From NCBI GenBank assembly GCA_036499395.1, contig DASYDW010000124.1, forward strand, positions 28,720 to 92,719: a stretch of DNA of 64,000 bases, given 5' to 3'. The translations under genes were made by a program, and so were the position numbers. Shown piece after piece: positions 26,965 through 35,990 of the stretch. Source of the stretch: Pirellulales bacterium. GTDB taxonomy: Bacteria > Planctomycetota > Planctomycetia > Pirellulales > JACPPG01. Within the stretch, counting starts at the first letter, position 1, and every line of letters begins with the position of its first letter. The notes under the pieces are model-generated. The model was not told the origin of the DNA and searched no databases. It saw nothing but the letters and a program-made list of their open reading frames with translations.

Positions 26965-28626
26965 ATGGACTACGCCCTGCCGGAATTAACCCGCCCCGCT
27001 CGCGTCAAGAAGAAGCAAGTGCTGATGGTGGCCAGCGGCGACCTGCGGCCAGCGGCCAATCGTAATTGCTGGGCATCGCAACAAGAGATGGAGGAAAAGC
27101 TCGGACATGCCGTTGCCGCGGCCGGTTACGAGCTCGTGCGGGCGCATCCCTATCGACCTGAGGAGGGGCACGGTTTCATCAGTTCGCAGAAGGAAGGGAT
27201 GACGGTCTTCGCCGGTATCGACCCGAAGGCGCCGCTGATCGTCGCCGAGGCCGTGTGGCAGTATTCGCATCATGTTCTGCACGGACTGGTTTCGCATCGC
27301 GGGCCGATCTTGACCGTGGCCAATTGGTCGGGAACATGGCCGGGCCTGGTGGGGATGCTGAACCTGAACGGCTCGCTTACCAAGGCCGACGTCCCCTACT
27401 CGACGCTGTGGAGCGAAGACTTCACCGACGAGTTCTTCACGACAGGGCTTCGTCGTTGGCTGCGCAAAGGAACATTGCGACACCACACGGATCACGTCAT
27501 CGATTGGAACGACGTGGATCCCCCCAAGGCCGAACGCAAGCTCGGCAAGGCGCTGGCCGAGCAACTGCTGCGCGACAAGGCGATTATGGGCGTATTCGAC
27601 GAAGGGTGCATGGGCATGTTCAACGCCATCATCCCGGACGATCTGCTGCACGCCACCGGTGTCTACAAAGAGCGGCTCAGCCAGTCGGCACTGTATTACG
27701 AATCGACGCAAGTGCGCGACGACGAAGCCACGGCCGTGCGTCGCTGGATGGAAGAGCGCGGCATGAAGTTCGTTACGGGCACAAATCCCGCCGAGGATTT
27801 GACGGACGAACAAATTCACCAGCAATGCAAAATGTACGTCGCCGCGGTGCGCATTGCCGATGACTTCGGTTGCCACACGATTGGCATCCAATACCAACAA
27901 GGTTTGAAGGATCTGCTGCCGGCCAGTGATCTGGTCGAAGGAACTTTGAATAATGCCGAACGCCCCCCTGTGCATAGTCGCGATGGCGCGCGAGAGCTTT
28001 ACGCCGGCGAACCGCTGCCGCACTTCAACGAAGTCGACGAATGCGCGGGGCTCGATGCCCTGATGACGTTCCGCGTGCATCGCGCCATGGGACAGCCGGT
28101 CGAAAACACGCTGCACGATATTCGCTGGGGAGATATCGATCGATCGGGTGGAGTGTCCGATTATGTGTGGGTATTTCTGATCAGCGGTGCGGCGCCGCCG
28201 GCACATTTCGTGGGAGGTTGGAGCGGCGCGTCGAGCGAGCGGCAACCGAAAATGTACTTCGGACTCGGCGGTGGTACGCTCAAAGGGGTTTCGCGCCCCG
28301 GCGAAATCGTCTGGTCTCGCGTCTACGTAGCGCGGGGACGCTTGAAGATGGATCTGGGGCGAGCGCGCGTCGTCGAGCTCTCGGCGGAAGAAACCGAGCG
28401 CCGCTGGCAGGCCACGACACCGCAGTGGCCGATCATGCACGCCGTGACGTACGGGGTGTCGCGCGACCAGATGATGGCGCGGCACAAAAGCAACCATATC
28501 CATGTCGTCTATGCCAACAGTGCCGATGAGGCCGATCGGGCCTTGTGGGCCAAGGCCTCGATGGCTGCGGAACTGGGGTTGGATGTTGCCCTGTGCGGGA
28601 CGCGCGCCGGCCGAGAATCTTGGTAA
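26965..28626 (+). CDS. L-fucose isomerase-like protein
   Basis: The 553-residue protein resembles the L-fucose/L-arabinose isomerase superfamily as annotated in planctomycetes. It has NRNCWASQQEMEEKL, TVANWSGTWPGLVGMLNL, MGVFDEGCMGMFNAIIPD and CAGLDALMTFRVHRAMGQPVEN. No signal peptide is seen, so it is probably cytoplasmic. Known relatives interconvert aldoses and ketoses using Mn2+; the substrate here is not determined and enzymatic identity is by resemblance only. The opposite strand also shows a 553-codon open frame over the gene, which is a composition artefact. Monocistronic. Confidence 0.75.
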   Translation: MDYALPELTRPARVKKKQVLMVASGDLRPAANRNCWASQQEMEEKLGHAVAAAGYELVRAHPYRPEEGHGFISSQKEGMTVFAGIDPKAPLIVAEAVWQYSHHVLHGLVSHRGPILTVANWSGTWPGLVGMLNLNGSLTKADVPYSTLWSEDFTDEFFTTGLRRWLRKGTLRHHTDHVIDWNDVDPPKAERKLGKALAEQLLRDKAIMGVFDEGCMGMFNAIIPDDLLHATGVYKERLSQSALYYESTQVRDDEATAVRRWMEERGMKFVTGTNPAEDLTDEQIHQQCKMYVAAVRIADDFGCHTIGIQYQQGLKDLLPASDLVEGTLNNAERPPVHSRDGARELYAGEPLPHFNEVDECAGLDALMTFRVHRAMGQPVENTLHDIRWGDIDRSGGVSDYVWVFLISGAAPPAHFVGGWSGASSERQPKMYFGLGGGTLKGVSRPGEIVWSRVYVARGRLKMDLGRARVVELSAEETERRWQATTPQWPIMHAVTYGVSRDQMMARHKSNHIHVVYANSADEADRALWAKASMAAELGLDVALCGTRAGRESW

Positions 28627-28722
28627 GCGGCCCGGCCCGTAGTCCACGCGTTGACACCCTCGGCGATGCTGCCGAGAATCGCAGGTAGCAATTTCTCCTG
28701 ATCGCGTTTGAAGGAATCTCTG

Positions 28723-29478
28723 ATGTTCGTCCGCATTTCCGCTTCGCTCGCGCGACCGATTTTGATCTCGGCCAGCGTCCTATTTCTGTCGGGCTGTGGA
28801 ACGAGCGCTTACGAAGAACGTGTCGACAAAGGGATGGCTACGCTGCGCACCGCGCAACAGTATTTGGGGATTTCCCCCGACGCAGTCGAAATTCCCGGCA
28901 GTGGCTTCATGATCAGGTTGCCGAAGTTCATCGACGGAGCCTCGAAGGCGTACAACGAGCAATCGGCCGAGCCGAACGGACAAGGGGTCGTCAATCCCGA
29001 GCGGCTCAATCCGCCGTTTTTAAAGATCCCCGGCCTACGGGTTTGCTACGAGGCGTTCGGTTTCGACGCCCAGACCAACGAATCACTCGGCGTTTACTGC
29101 TATCAGGCTGTGCTGCCCGCGGCAGACGCCGTCGTGGAAGGAAAACCTATCGAGGAATGGATCCAAGCGCAGTTAGCGAAAACCTTTGGTGACTCGGCGC
29201 AGTGGACCGACGTCAAACTGCCGACGCAGGCCGGGCCACAAGTCGATTGGCGGCAGATCAACGTCAAGGGAATGCAAAACTTCTTCACGCAGTCCGGAGC
29301 GGTGAAGCCTTCGCCCGGCGTGTTTGAGCTGTACACGAAGGAGATGGATGGCAACCGGCTGCTGATCGGTTGGCGCTATCCGCAGAAAATCAATCACGCC
29401 GCCGCCGATAATTCGCGGCTCTCGGTCGGCAGCATCACCGCGGCGGCACCGGTCAATCCGGCCCCCGCGGCAAACTGA
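28723..29478 (+). CDS. Lipoprotein of unknown function
   Basis: The 251-residue protein starts MFVRISASLARPILISASVLFLSGCGT, with a clear lipobox (LSGC). AAGGA lies eight bases before the ATG at 28723, which makes that start better than the TTG at 28708. The mature protein has alternating strands and helices (GLRVCYEAFGFDAQTNESLGVYCY) and no domain I recognise; it ends with an Ala/Pro-rich tail. It follows the isomerase on the same strand by about 96 bases, so co-transcription is possible. Confidence 0.7.
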   Translation: MFVRISASLARPILISASVLFLSGCGTSAYEERVDKGMATLRTAQQYLGISPDAVEIPGSGFMIRLPKFIDGASKAYNEQSAEPNGQGVVNPERLNPPFLKIPGLRVCYEAFGFDAQTNESLGVYCYQAVLPAADAVVEGKPIEEWIQAQLAKTFGDSAQWTDVKLPTQAGPQVDWRQINVKGMQNFFTQSGAVKPSPGVFELYTKEMDGNRLLIGWRYPQKINHAAADNSRLSVGSITAAAPVNPAPAAN

Positions 29479-29505
29479 GCACTCGCTCGTTTTTCTACGA
29501 AGCGA

Positions 29506-29970
29506 TCATTTCTTGCCGAGTGCGCGCTGCTGGCGAAAAAAATCACTCAGCAGGGCGCTAGCTTCCTCGGCCAGCACGCCGCGTACGCTTTGGGTACGGT
29601 GATTCAGCCGAGCGTCGTTCAAGAGTTGAAACAGCGTATCGACCGCGCCCGCCTTCGGATCGGCGGCGCCGTAAATCACCCACGGCAGGCGGGCTTGGAC
29701 GATCGCACCGGCGCACATTGGACACGGCTCGAGCGTCACGTACAGCAAACAATCATGCAGGCGCCAGCTTCCCACGGCCGCCGAGGCTTGCGTGATGGCA
29801 ATCATCTCGGCATGAGCCGTCGGATCCTGCAATTGCTCGCGCTGATTGTGCGCGGCCGCGATCACGCGCCCTTCATGCACGATTACTGCCCCGACGGGGA
29901 CCTCGTCCTGCTCGGCGGCCAGGCGCGCCTGCGCGAGCGCCTGCCGCATAAATGTCTCGTGCATCGTCAC
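29506..29970 (-). CDS. tadA: tRNA adenosine(34) deaminase TadA
   Basis: The 154-residue protein has the zinc deaminase signature: His/Glu in TAHAEMIAI and the Cys pair in LEPCPMCAGAIVQA. Length and start (MRQALAQARLAAEQDEVPVGAVIV) fit TadA, which deaminates adenosine to inosine at the wobble position of tRNA-Arg. The frame opens with a GTG at 29970 that overlaps the stop of the preceding gene (GTGA); an ATG at 29964 is an equally possible start. Located downstream of the TIGR03790-type gene on the same strand. Confidence 0.93.
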   Translation of the reverse strand: MTMHETFMRQALAQARLAAEQDEVPVGAVIVHEGRVIAAAHNQREQLQDPTAHAEMIAITQASAAVGSWRLHDCLLYVTLEPCPMCAGAIVQARLPWVIYGAADPKAGAVDTLFQLLNDARLNHRTQSVRGVLAEEASALLSDFFRQQRALGKK

Positions 29971-32129
29971 TTGCCCCGATCCGGGTGCCGGAACTGCTTG
30001 CCATCGAGGTCAGTGACGCCCGAGTTTCCAAAGCGCACCTCGAGCCCGTCGGGCTGTCCGCCATTGCCACGCAGCTCGAACTGGTGAAAGCCCGCCTGCA
30101 GCGCCAGTGGGAGATAGTTCCACAGCGGCTCTTTCTGTTTCGCATCATAAACCGATTGGCCATCGATTTTCAGCGTCAAGGATCCGACGTGTTTGAGTTC
30201 GAATTGATAGACGCCGGTCGTCGGGACGTCGAAAATCGCCGCCAGAACGAACGACTCGTCGGACTTGACCTTCGTATCCTCCAGCCACGCGCGCTCGTTC
30301 GTTGCCGGCACAGGCAGTAGCGGACCCGACTCGGCTTTGAATTGCAGACCATTGGCCAGCTTTGAACCAGGACGAAGTTTGCGCGGCGGCAACGGCGCCG
30401 AGGGCTCGATCGACAGCGTAATCGGCGCCGACAATACAGCATCCTTCGGATCTTCGCTGAATTGCGCCCGAGCGTAAATCGATACTGGTCCCAGCCCCAA
30501 ATCCTCGGGTTTCACTTCGATCTCGCCGTGATCGGCCGTTAATGTTCCCAGCGAACGCATGCTGTCGAAAAACGTGATCTTTGTCGCGTCCGGAGCCTTG
30601 GCCGTGAGCTTAAAGGGCTCCTTCCAATTCGCACGGTCTGTTGCCGAGCACGTTAGCTCGATCTTGTGATCGTGGTTCGCGATCGTAACGGGCAGGATGA
30701 CACGCCCCTGCGTCTCGATCGATGATCCCTCGATACCTACGACGCGCAGCTCGGCCGCGCCGTCCGGAAGCTGCGTGCTGTCGAATTCCAGCGTGCCGGA
30801 CGCGGCGCAGTGGGTGATTTGTACGCCGTTGATGAACAGCTCGAATCGATCAAGCGGCTTGTCGTCGACCTCGCCCGCCGGCCGCAAAATGACAGTGCCC
30901 TTCAGCTTTGCTCCGGCGCGGACCCCCTCGACCGTGACCTTGGGAATATTGGCCCACGGGCGGCAGAGCGGATCCCCCACCACGATCAACTGGTACGGCG
31001 AGGCAACTCCCTGGTAAAACGCTTCGGCCAACGTGCAACCGCGAGCGTAATGGACCTGGGTGTAGGCTTCGGGGAATTTCAGATAGATCGCATAAGGCTC
31101 GAACACCGCCCCGCTCGAACCGGCGGCTCCTGCCCGCAAGAAATCGGTTAACCGCTGCTGACCATCGTTGTAGTCGAACTTGCCACCCCAACTGGTCAGA
31201 TTCTCGCAGATGGCGCCAGGCAGGATTTCGCTATGCGAGCCTTTCCAGTCGAAGTTGCGCTTGCCGGTTAGCAATCCTGCCACGTCCTTCTTTCCCATCG
31301 GCAGGATGCCACTGACTACCTCGGCGCGGACGCCCAGCTCTTTTAACGCCGCGATCGCGGCCTTGAATTGAGGCTCGCGAATGCCTGACCGGTCCTTGTC
31401 CCCGGTCCGGCAGAAATAGATCGTTCCGGGCGGCTTGGTGCCGTCCGCGGCGGCGCTGCGCTTGAGGTTGGCGATGACCTCTTCGGGGCTCATGCCGTTG
31501 TTGCTGGTGACCCCGAGCATCGTGCTTAGCACGTAAGAAACGCCGCCCCCTTCGACCAGCTTGCCCGCCTCGTCGAAGCCATACCAGCCGCGAAAACCCT
31601 GCGAGGGATTGCCGGCATGCTCCTTGTCCGCGCGGCGTAGATAGTGGTTGCTGTTCTGCGCGACGAAGCGAAAGTCATTGCCCATCACCGCCTGCGCGAA
31701 GAATGTCAGCGACGTTAACGAGCCGACCGGCGCGAATTGCGCCGGAGGTTGCTGCTTTCCCAGCATCGTCTTGAAATCAATCGACCAGGGAAAATCACTG
31801 GAATAGACCACATAGTCGATCTGTGGCGCGATGCCACGTTGGCTGATAGCGCCCAGAATTGGCAGCAACAACTTGTCGCGAAAGACGCCGACGTCGACTT
31901 TATCCGTCGAGTAGGGCCAATCGAGATAGAGAACGTTGATCGCCGGTATGTTGCGGAGCGCGACAAAATGATGGGCAATGGCCAGCGATGCCCAACTGCG
32001 CTGATTGGCGACGACGAAAACGTTCTCCGGGCCGCCGCCGGCTCGCGCTGGAGCCACGCTCCCGAATTGCGCGGCAAGCATGCCACAGGCCAAGACCGTA
32101 AGCAGACGAAACCGTGCGCAGAAATTCAC
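29967..32129 (-). CDS. TIGR03790-type secreted protein with PA14-like C-terminus
   Basis: The 720-residue protein has a signal peptide (about residues 1-29, ending APARA). The next 360 or so residues look like the TIGR03790 family (GPENVFVVANQRSWASLAIA, LRNIPAINVLYLDWPY, IDYVVYSSDFPWSIDFK). Ig-like or beta-sandwich linkers follow, with a PA14-like lectin-type domain at the end (VYQFELKHVGSLTLKIDGQS). Start is GTG at 32129. The function of TIGR03790 proteins is unknown; secretion and carbohydrate-binding modules suggest an extracellular role. Its stop overlaps the tadA start. Confidence 0.8.
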   Translation of the reverse strand: MNFCARFRLLTVLACGMLAAQFGSVAPARAGGGPENVFVVANQRSWASLAIAHHFVALRNIPAINVLYLDWPYSTDKVDVGVFRDKLLLPILGAISQRGIAPQIDYVVYSSDFPWSIDFKTMLGKQQPPAQFAPVGSLTSLTFFAQAVMGNDFRFVAQNSNHYLRRADKEHAGNPSQGFRGWYGFDEAGKLVEGGGVSYVLSTMLGVTSNNGMSPEEVIANLKRSAAADGTKPPGTIYFCRTGDKDRSGIREPQFKAAIAALKELGVRAEVVSGILPMGKKDVAGLLTGKRNFDWKGSHSEILPGAICENLTSWGGKFDYNDGQQRLTDFLRAGAAGSSGAVFEPYAIYLKFPEAYTQVHYARGCTLAEAFYQGVASPYQLIVVGDPLCRPWANIPKVTVEGVRAGAKLKGTVILRPAGEVDDKPLDRFELFINGVQITHCAASGTLEFDSTQLPDGAAELRVVGIEGSSIETQGRVILPVTIANHDHKIELTCSATDRANWKEPFKLTAKAPDATKITFFDSMRSLGTLTADHGEIEVKPEDLGLGPVSIYARAQFSEDPKDAVLSAPITLSIEPSAPLPPRKLRPGSKLANGLQFKAESGPLLPVPATNERAWLEDTKVKSDESFVLAAIFDVPTTGVYQFELKHVGSLTLKIDGQSVYDAKQKEPLWNYLPLALQAGFHQFELRGNGGQPDGLEVRFGNSGVTDLDGKQFRHPDRGK

Positions 32130-32374
32130 GAGCTGGCGTCCTGGTAGAAGGCCGTCCGGGAAGAGGAATCGACGCGTCGCAGCCGCCGAGCAAGTGCCAC
32201 CTCAACGGGGCAGCAGCGCTTTCGCGCCGTGCGATCGGCTCGCCGACCAGGCGTTCAATCTATCACGCCAGATGCTGCGCAGCGATAAGACGGATCGTAA
32301 ACGCGGGCGTCGCGATAACCAACATGGCGCGCCGCGGCTGAACCACGGCGCGCCTGGACATATGGCGCGAGGCT

Positions 32375-32695
32375 TTACCAGCCGTAGAATCCGGCGCCGC
32401 CAACGTACGGGCCCACTGGTCCACCGTAGTACGAGTAACCCGGATAACCGTAGTAGTACCCGCCGGGATATCCATAGCCATAACCGTAGCCGAATCCAAC
32501 CGCAGGACGCGGCGGATAATAGGCGCGGTACGGAGCGTAATACGGGCGCGGGGCGTAGTAAGCACGGTAGTACGGCCGATAGCCGTAGCCGTAATAGCCG
32601 CCGCCGTAGTAGCCGTAAGGCCGCGCGGACGCGGTACCACTCGCGCACACGAACAGACCAAGCACCAGTAGCAGAATTGCTGCGAATCGCTTCAT
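32375..32695 (-). CDS. Small secreted Tyr/Gly/Pro-rich protein
   Basis: The 106-residue product starts MKRFAAILLLVLGLFVCASG, a clear signal peptide. The mature part is a low-complexity string of Tyr, Gly, Pro and Ala, in repeats such as YYGYGYRPYYRAYYAP. Such compositions occur in secreted adhesive or surface polymers in planctomycetes and elsewhere; whether this one forms a coat or is simply disordered is unknown. The ATG at 32695 gives a good signal peptide; an upstream start at 32728 would add eleven residues. Confidence 0.65.
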   Translation of the reverse strand: MKRFAAILLLVLGLFVCASGTASARPYGYYGGGYYGYGYRPYYRAYYAPRPYYAPYRAYYPPRPAVGFGYGYGYGYPGGYYYGYPGYSYYGGPVGPYVGGAGFYGW

Positions 32696-32831
32696 CACTG
32701 ACTCCTTATTCTCGACGGCCCTAACCACGTATTCCTCGGCCGAAAACCACCACTATTGTTGCTTTTACGTCGCGGAAGACAAGCGTTTATTCCTTGCCTT
32801 GCCGTCAGCAAACTGGCCTCTCCGCGCGCGG

Positions 32832-33632
32832 TTACTGCTTGATCTGACGGACTTTATAGTTCCCCCGGCTTTCGTCGTATTCCAGCTCGATCAGCCCCTT
32901 AGCTTTGATGTCCTCGAGCAGGTCCGAAAAGCTGCCATAGCCGTAGTACCCTTCGCTGAAGCCTGGATAAACGCGACGAATCGTCTGCTTCAAGAGCGAG
33001 CCCCACAGCGGATCGTAATCCTGCTCGACCGATTGCAGCACCGCCAACACTCGGTCGACGGCCTCCTGCTTCTTGTCTTCCTCAGGCTTCCCTTTACGCG
33101 GCACGGCCTTGGCACGACGCGCAACGCGGATCAAATCGTCGTAGTAGATGAACTCATCGCAATTCGCGATCAGCAAGTCCGAGGTCGAGCTTTTCACGCC
33201 GCAACCGATCACGCGCTTGTTGTTCTCTTTCAACTTCGAGACTAGCGGCGAGAAATCGCTGTCGCCTGACAGGAGCGCGAAAATATCGATATGGTCTTTC
33301 GAGTAGCACAGGTCCAGAGCGTCGACCACCATGCGGATGTCGGCGCTGTTTTTGCCCGTCATGCGCCGTTGCGGGATGTCGATCAATTCGACCCCTTGAC
33401 CGTGAAATTCCTGGACGGCGTCCTTGTAATGGCTCCAATCGCAATAGGCGCGCTTATAAACGATGCGGCCTTTTTCCAACAGCCGCTTCAAGACCATTTG
33501 GATCTGAAACGTGCCGACCCCCATGTCGCGAACGCCAATGGCCAGATTTTCGAAATCGACGAAGACGGCAATTAATGGTTCGTCGGACATGCGCGCCTGT
33601 AGACTTGGGTGTGAATGAATGGCTTTCGGCAT
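32832..33632 (-). CDS. NYN-domain / OST-HTH protein (LabA/DUF88-type putative RNase)
   Basis: About 266 residues. The NYN (PIN-like) domain (about residues 20-170) shows the acidic-site pattern: IAVFVDFENLAIG, YKRAYCDWSHYKDAV, GKNSADIRMVVDALDL and LLSGDSDFSPLVSKLKE. A C-terminal OST-HTH/LOTUS-type winged helix (about 200-266) has DYDPLWGSLLKQTIRRVYPGF and GSFSDLLED, a fold that binds RNA. It may be an RNase or RNA regulator; activity is not shown. ATG at 33632 has AAGGAG at nine bases; a later in-frame ATG at 33590 is an alternative. It is the last gene of the Ku-ligase cluster. Confidence 0.82.
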   Translation of the reverse strand: MPKAIHSHPSLQARMSDEPLIAVFVDFENLAIGVRDMGVGTFQIQMVLKRLLEKGRIVYKRAYCDWSHYKDAVQEFHGQGVELIDIPQRRMTGKNSADIRMVVDALDLCYSKDHIDIFALLSGDSDFSPLVSKLKENNKRVIGCGVKSSTSDLLIANCDEFIYYDDLIRVARRAKAVPRKGKPEEDKKQEAVDRVLAVLQSVEQDYDPLWGSLLKQTIRRVYPGFSEGYYGYGSFSDLLEDIKAKGLIELEYDESRGNYKVRQIKQ

Positions 33633-33726
33633 GCGACGAGTCTCCTTCGTGCTCGCCTGGCACGCGTTGCTGCCCAGGATTGTCACCAAGGCCGCAGCGA
33701 AAAACAACCTCAAGTACGGCGGGATG

Positions 33727-34932
33727 TTATCGCGATCCACCGCGGTGCCGCGCGGCGACTGATTTCTGTACGACCTTCTTCGCGCGTCTGAGTGTGGCCG
33801 TTTTTGCACCTTCAGCCAATCCTCCGGGCACTGGCGCATCGCGCACCACGGCCGTGGAGGGCAGATCTTCGCGCAGTCCTTGAAACGACGGATGCCTCAG
33901 AACGTGATCCCGTGTCCAATTGGTGAACTGCACCTGACAAACCAGCTTCGGCTTGGTCCAGTGGACCCCGCGGCCGGCCTGACGTGCGGTCAGATTGGCA
34001 AACGTCGGCTCGTGGGTTTCAAGCTTGTCGAACGTGCGCCGCAGGTCGACAAGCTTCTCTGTCGAAAAGCCGGTTCCCACACGCCCGGCATAGAGCAAAT
34101 GCCCCGGCCGGTCGTAGTAACCGATCAGAATGGCGCCAAAGCCCTGGCGAGTGCCGGTCGGATCAGTGAATCCGCCGATGACGAATTCTTCGTGCTGAAT
34201 GCATTTGGCTTTGACCCAGTCGCCGCCGCGGCCGGCCAGGTACGGCCGATCGCGCCGTTTGGAGATGATCCCCTCCAGGCCATGCCCGCAACACTGGCGC
34301 AAGAATTCCGGCCCGTCCCCTTCGATATGGTCGCAGTAATGAATGCGCGAGGTCGCCGTCTGCCGGGCTAAGACCGATGCCAAGATCTTTTTGCGATCTT
34401 CGAGGATTACGCCGCGCAGATCGTACCCGTCGAGATAGAGAATATCGAACACGTAGTAGAACATGCGGTCATAGGCCTTCTCGGAGAGCGCGGATTGCAG
34501 GGCCTGAAAGCTGCTGACGCCGTTCGGTTCGAGCACCACGGCCTCGCCATCGAGAATGACGGACTTGACCGGAAGCTTCGCCGCGGCCTGGGCAATGGAG
34601 GGGAACCGGGCCGTCCAATCCAATTGTCGCCGCGTCATGAGACGTGCTTTTCCGCTTGTCACGTGGCACAGCAGACGATAGCCGTCGAACTTGATTTCGT
34701 GCAGCCAATCCGCGGTGTGGGGTGCTTCGCTGACAAGCAGCGCCAGCTCGGGCTCGACGGCGGCTGGCATTTTTATACGCCGTGCGCCTGGAAGGGCTGG
34801 AAGACTGTTTGTCGCGCGGCGCGGCCACTGTGCCCGCGGTCCTAGCACGGTCGCAGCACGCCTGGGCTTTCGCGTCTTATGGTCGTTGTCGCCGAGGTTT
34901 TTCAATGACTCGATCCACGCTGGTGATCGCAC
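33727..34932 (-). CDS. ligD: ATP-dependent DNA ligase, LigD ligase-domain type
   Basis: About 401 residues in the longest frame (GTG at 34932). The adenylation domain (about 60-260) contains the active-site Lys in LHEIKFDGYRL (near residue 81), plus ILDGEAVV, EGIISKRRDRPY and WVKAKC. The OB domain (about 265-370) follows. The polymerase and phosphoesterase domains of full LigD are missing, so this is a ligase-only form. With Ku, encoded upstream, it is predicted to act in non-homologous end joining. The start is uncertain: the 5' end overlaps the preceding gene by 56 bases and the next ATG is at 34770. Confidence 0.85.
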   Translation of the reverse strand: MRSPAWIESLKNLGDNDHKTRKPRRAATVLGPRAQWPRRATNSLPALPGARRIKMPAAVEPELALLVSEAPHTADWLHEIKFDGYRLLCHVTSGKARLMTRRQLDWTARFPSIAQAAAKLPVKSVILDGEAVVLEPNGVSSFQALQSALSEKAYDRMFYYVFDILYLDGYDLRGVILEDRKKILASVLARQTATSRIHYCDHIEGDGPEFLRQCCGHGLEGIISKRRDRPYLAGRGGDWVKAKCIQHEEFVIGGFTDPTGTRQGFGAILIGYYDRPGHLLYAGRVGTGFSTEKLVDLRRTFDKLETHEPTFANLTARQAGRGVHWTKPKLVCQVQFTNWTRDHVLRHPSFQGLREDLPSTAVVRDAPVPGGLAEGAKTATLRRAKKVVQKSVAARHRGGSR

Positions 34933-35341
34933 CTTGGAATAAGCTCATGTGTCCATGGTTGTCTTTATCGAAGCGCCCCTCAAGGAGCACATATTTACTG
35001 TCGAATTGTTGCGCGGCCTGCTTGGGAATGGCCTGCTCGTCAAAGTCAACCCAGAACGAGTTCGCCGTGAGGCTATGTTCCGCATCCTCGCGTGACAGGT
35101 AGATCGCAGTCCCTTCGAATTGCACTTCGAGATACCCTTCGACGCGGACCTTCACGCCGTGAAAACGAGAGGGATTCGCCAGAAGACGTACCATGGAATT
35201 GTCAAATTCCTCGTTCGGGTATTGTTGAATGTCGGCCGTGTTATCCAGAGTCACCGGAGCGGCGGGCTTGGCGCCGCAGCCCGCCGCGAGTGCCGCCATC
35301 AAGACGCTTGCCGCCAAACGCCTGTGCCGGGCATTGCCCAT
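34877..35341 (-). CDS. Lipoprotein of unknown function, possible OB-like fold
   Basis: The 154-residue protein has an N-terminal hydrophobic stretch ending in a lipobox (AALAAGC, Cys near residue 22). The mature part is strand-rich: HGVKVRVEGYLEVQFEGTAIYLSREDAEH and KYVLLEGRFDKDNHGHMSLF. This resembles the small OB-fold, tRNA-anti-like secreted proteins, but weakly. ATG at 35341 is preceded by AAGGA at nine bases. It lies inside the Ku-TPR-ligase run and overlaps the ligase start, so it is probably co-transcribed, although a lipoprotein in a DNA-repair run is unexpected. Confidence 0.65.
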   Translation of the reverse strand: MGNARHRRLAASVLMAALAAGCGAKPAAPVTLDNTADIQQYPNEEFDNSMVRLLANPSRFHGVKVRVEGYLEVQFEGTAIYLSREDAEHSLTANSFWVDFDEQAIPKQAAQQFDSKYVLLEGRFDKDNHGHMSLFQGAITSVDRVIEKPRRQRP

Positions 35342-35369
35342 GAGCTACGTTCCTTGCCAAATGGACCGG

Positions 35370-35954
35370 TTAAGTTAGCAGTCGCGATCGAGCGTAATCA
35401 CTCCATTCGCTTTGCGAATCGAGACGGAGATATTCGCGCCAGTATTGCTGCGCGGCCTCGAACTGGCCGCGCTCATCCAGGCAGTCGGCCAGGTTATACA
35501 GCGTATCAGCAAACCACGGCGCCAGGCTGATCGTGCGTTGAAAGGCGCGCATCGCCTCGTCGCATTGTTTCAACTCGCAGAGCACCACGCCCAGGTTGTT
35601 CCAGGTTTCGTGCGACTGGTCGTCGTGGCTTAGGGCCTGGCGATATGCTTCGACCGCTTCGACCTTGCGACGCAAGCGATAAAGAACGTTGGCCAGATTG
35701 AACAACCACGAGGCCGATGGGCCAGCCACTTCGATCGCGCGGCGGTACGAGCGCATCGCCTCGTGGTAGCGACCGGCGTCCTCATGCTCACAACCATGGT
35801 CGAACAGGTTTGCTGCCTCGGATGTCGCCAGGGGGATGCTGCTTGAGAAGCCCGCAGCGGCACTCTGTTTCGCAACACGTGACGCGTTGGCGGCGGCGAG
35901 AATGTTGGGCGATCGTGCCCTCGGTTTTTCGTTCGCTCCATCCGTCCGCTTCAT
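35370..35954 (-). CDS. Tetratricopeptide repeat protein
   Basis: The 194-residue protein has a basic, disordered N-terminus followed by about four TPR units (FDHGCEHEDAGRYHEAMRSY; LANVLYRLRRKVEAVEAYRQAL; NLGVVLCELKQCDEAMRAFQR; NLADCLDERGQFEAAQQYWREYL). No signal peptide, so it is probably cytoplasmic. AAGGA is five bases before the ATG at 35954. It lies between Ku and the lipoprotein, with gaps of 36 and 28 bases, and may serve as a partner or scaffold; that role is inference. Confidence 0.8.
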   Translation of the reverse strand: MKRTDGANEKPRARSPNILAAANASRVAKQSAAAGFSSSIPLATSEAANLFDHGCEHEDAGRYHEAMRSYRRAIEVAGPSASWLFNLANVLYRLRRKVEAVEAYRQALSHDDQSHETWNNLGVVLCELKQCDEAMRAFQRTISLAPWFADTLYNLADCLDERGQFEAAQQYWREYLRLDSQSEWSDYARSRLLT

Positions 35955-35990
35955 GGCGTCCTTGCAACTTTCAGAGAATGGGCCCTGCGG

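Noticed and set aside
26986..28647. A 553-codon open frame on the minus strand covering the fucose-isomerase-like gene
   Set aside because: It mirrors the sense gene almost exactly, has no recognisable motif and a composition typical of antisense frames in GC-rich genes.
33633..33839. An N-terminal extension of the NYN gene from 33839
   Set aside because: It would run into the ligase gene; ATG 33632 has a strong ribosome binding site.
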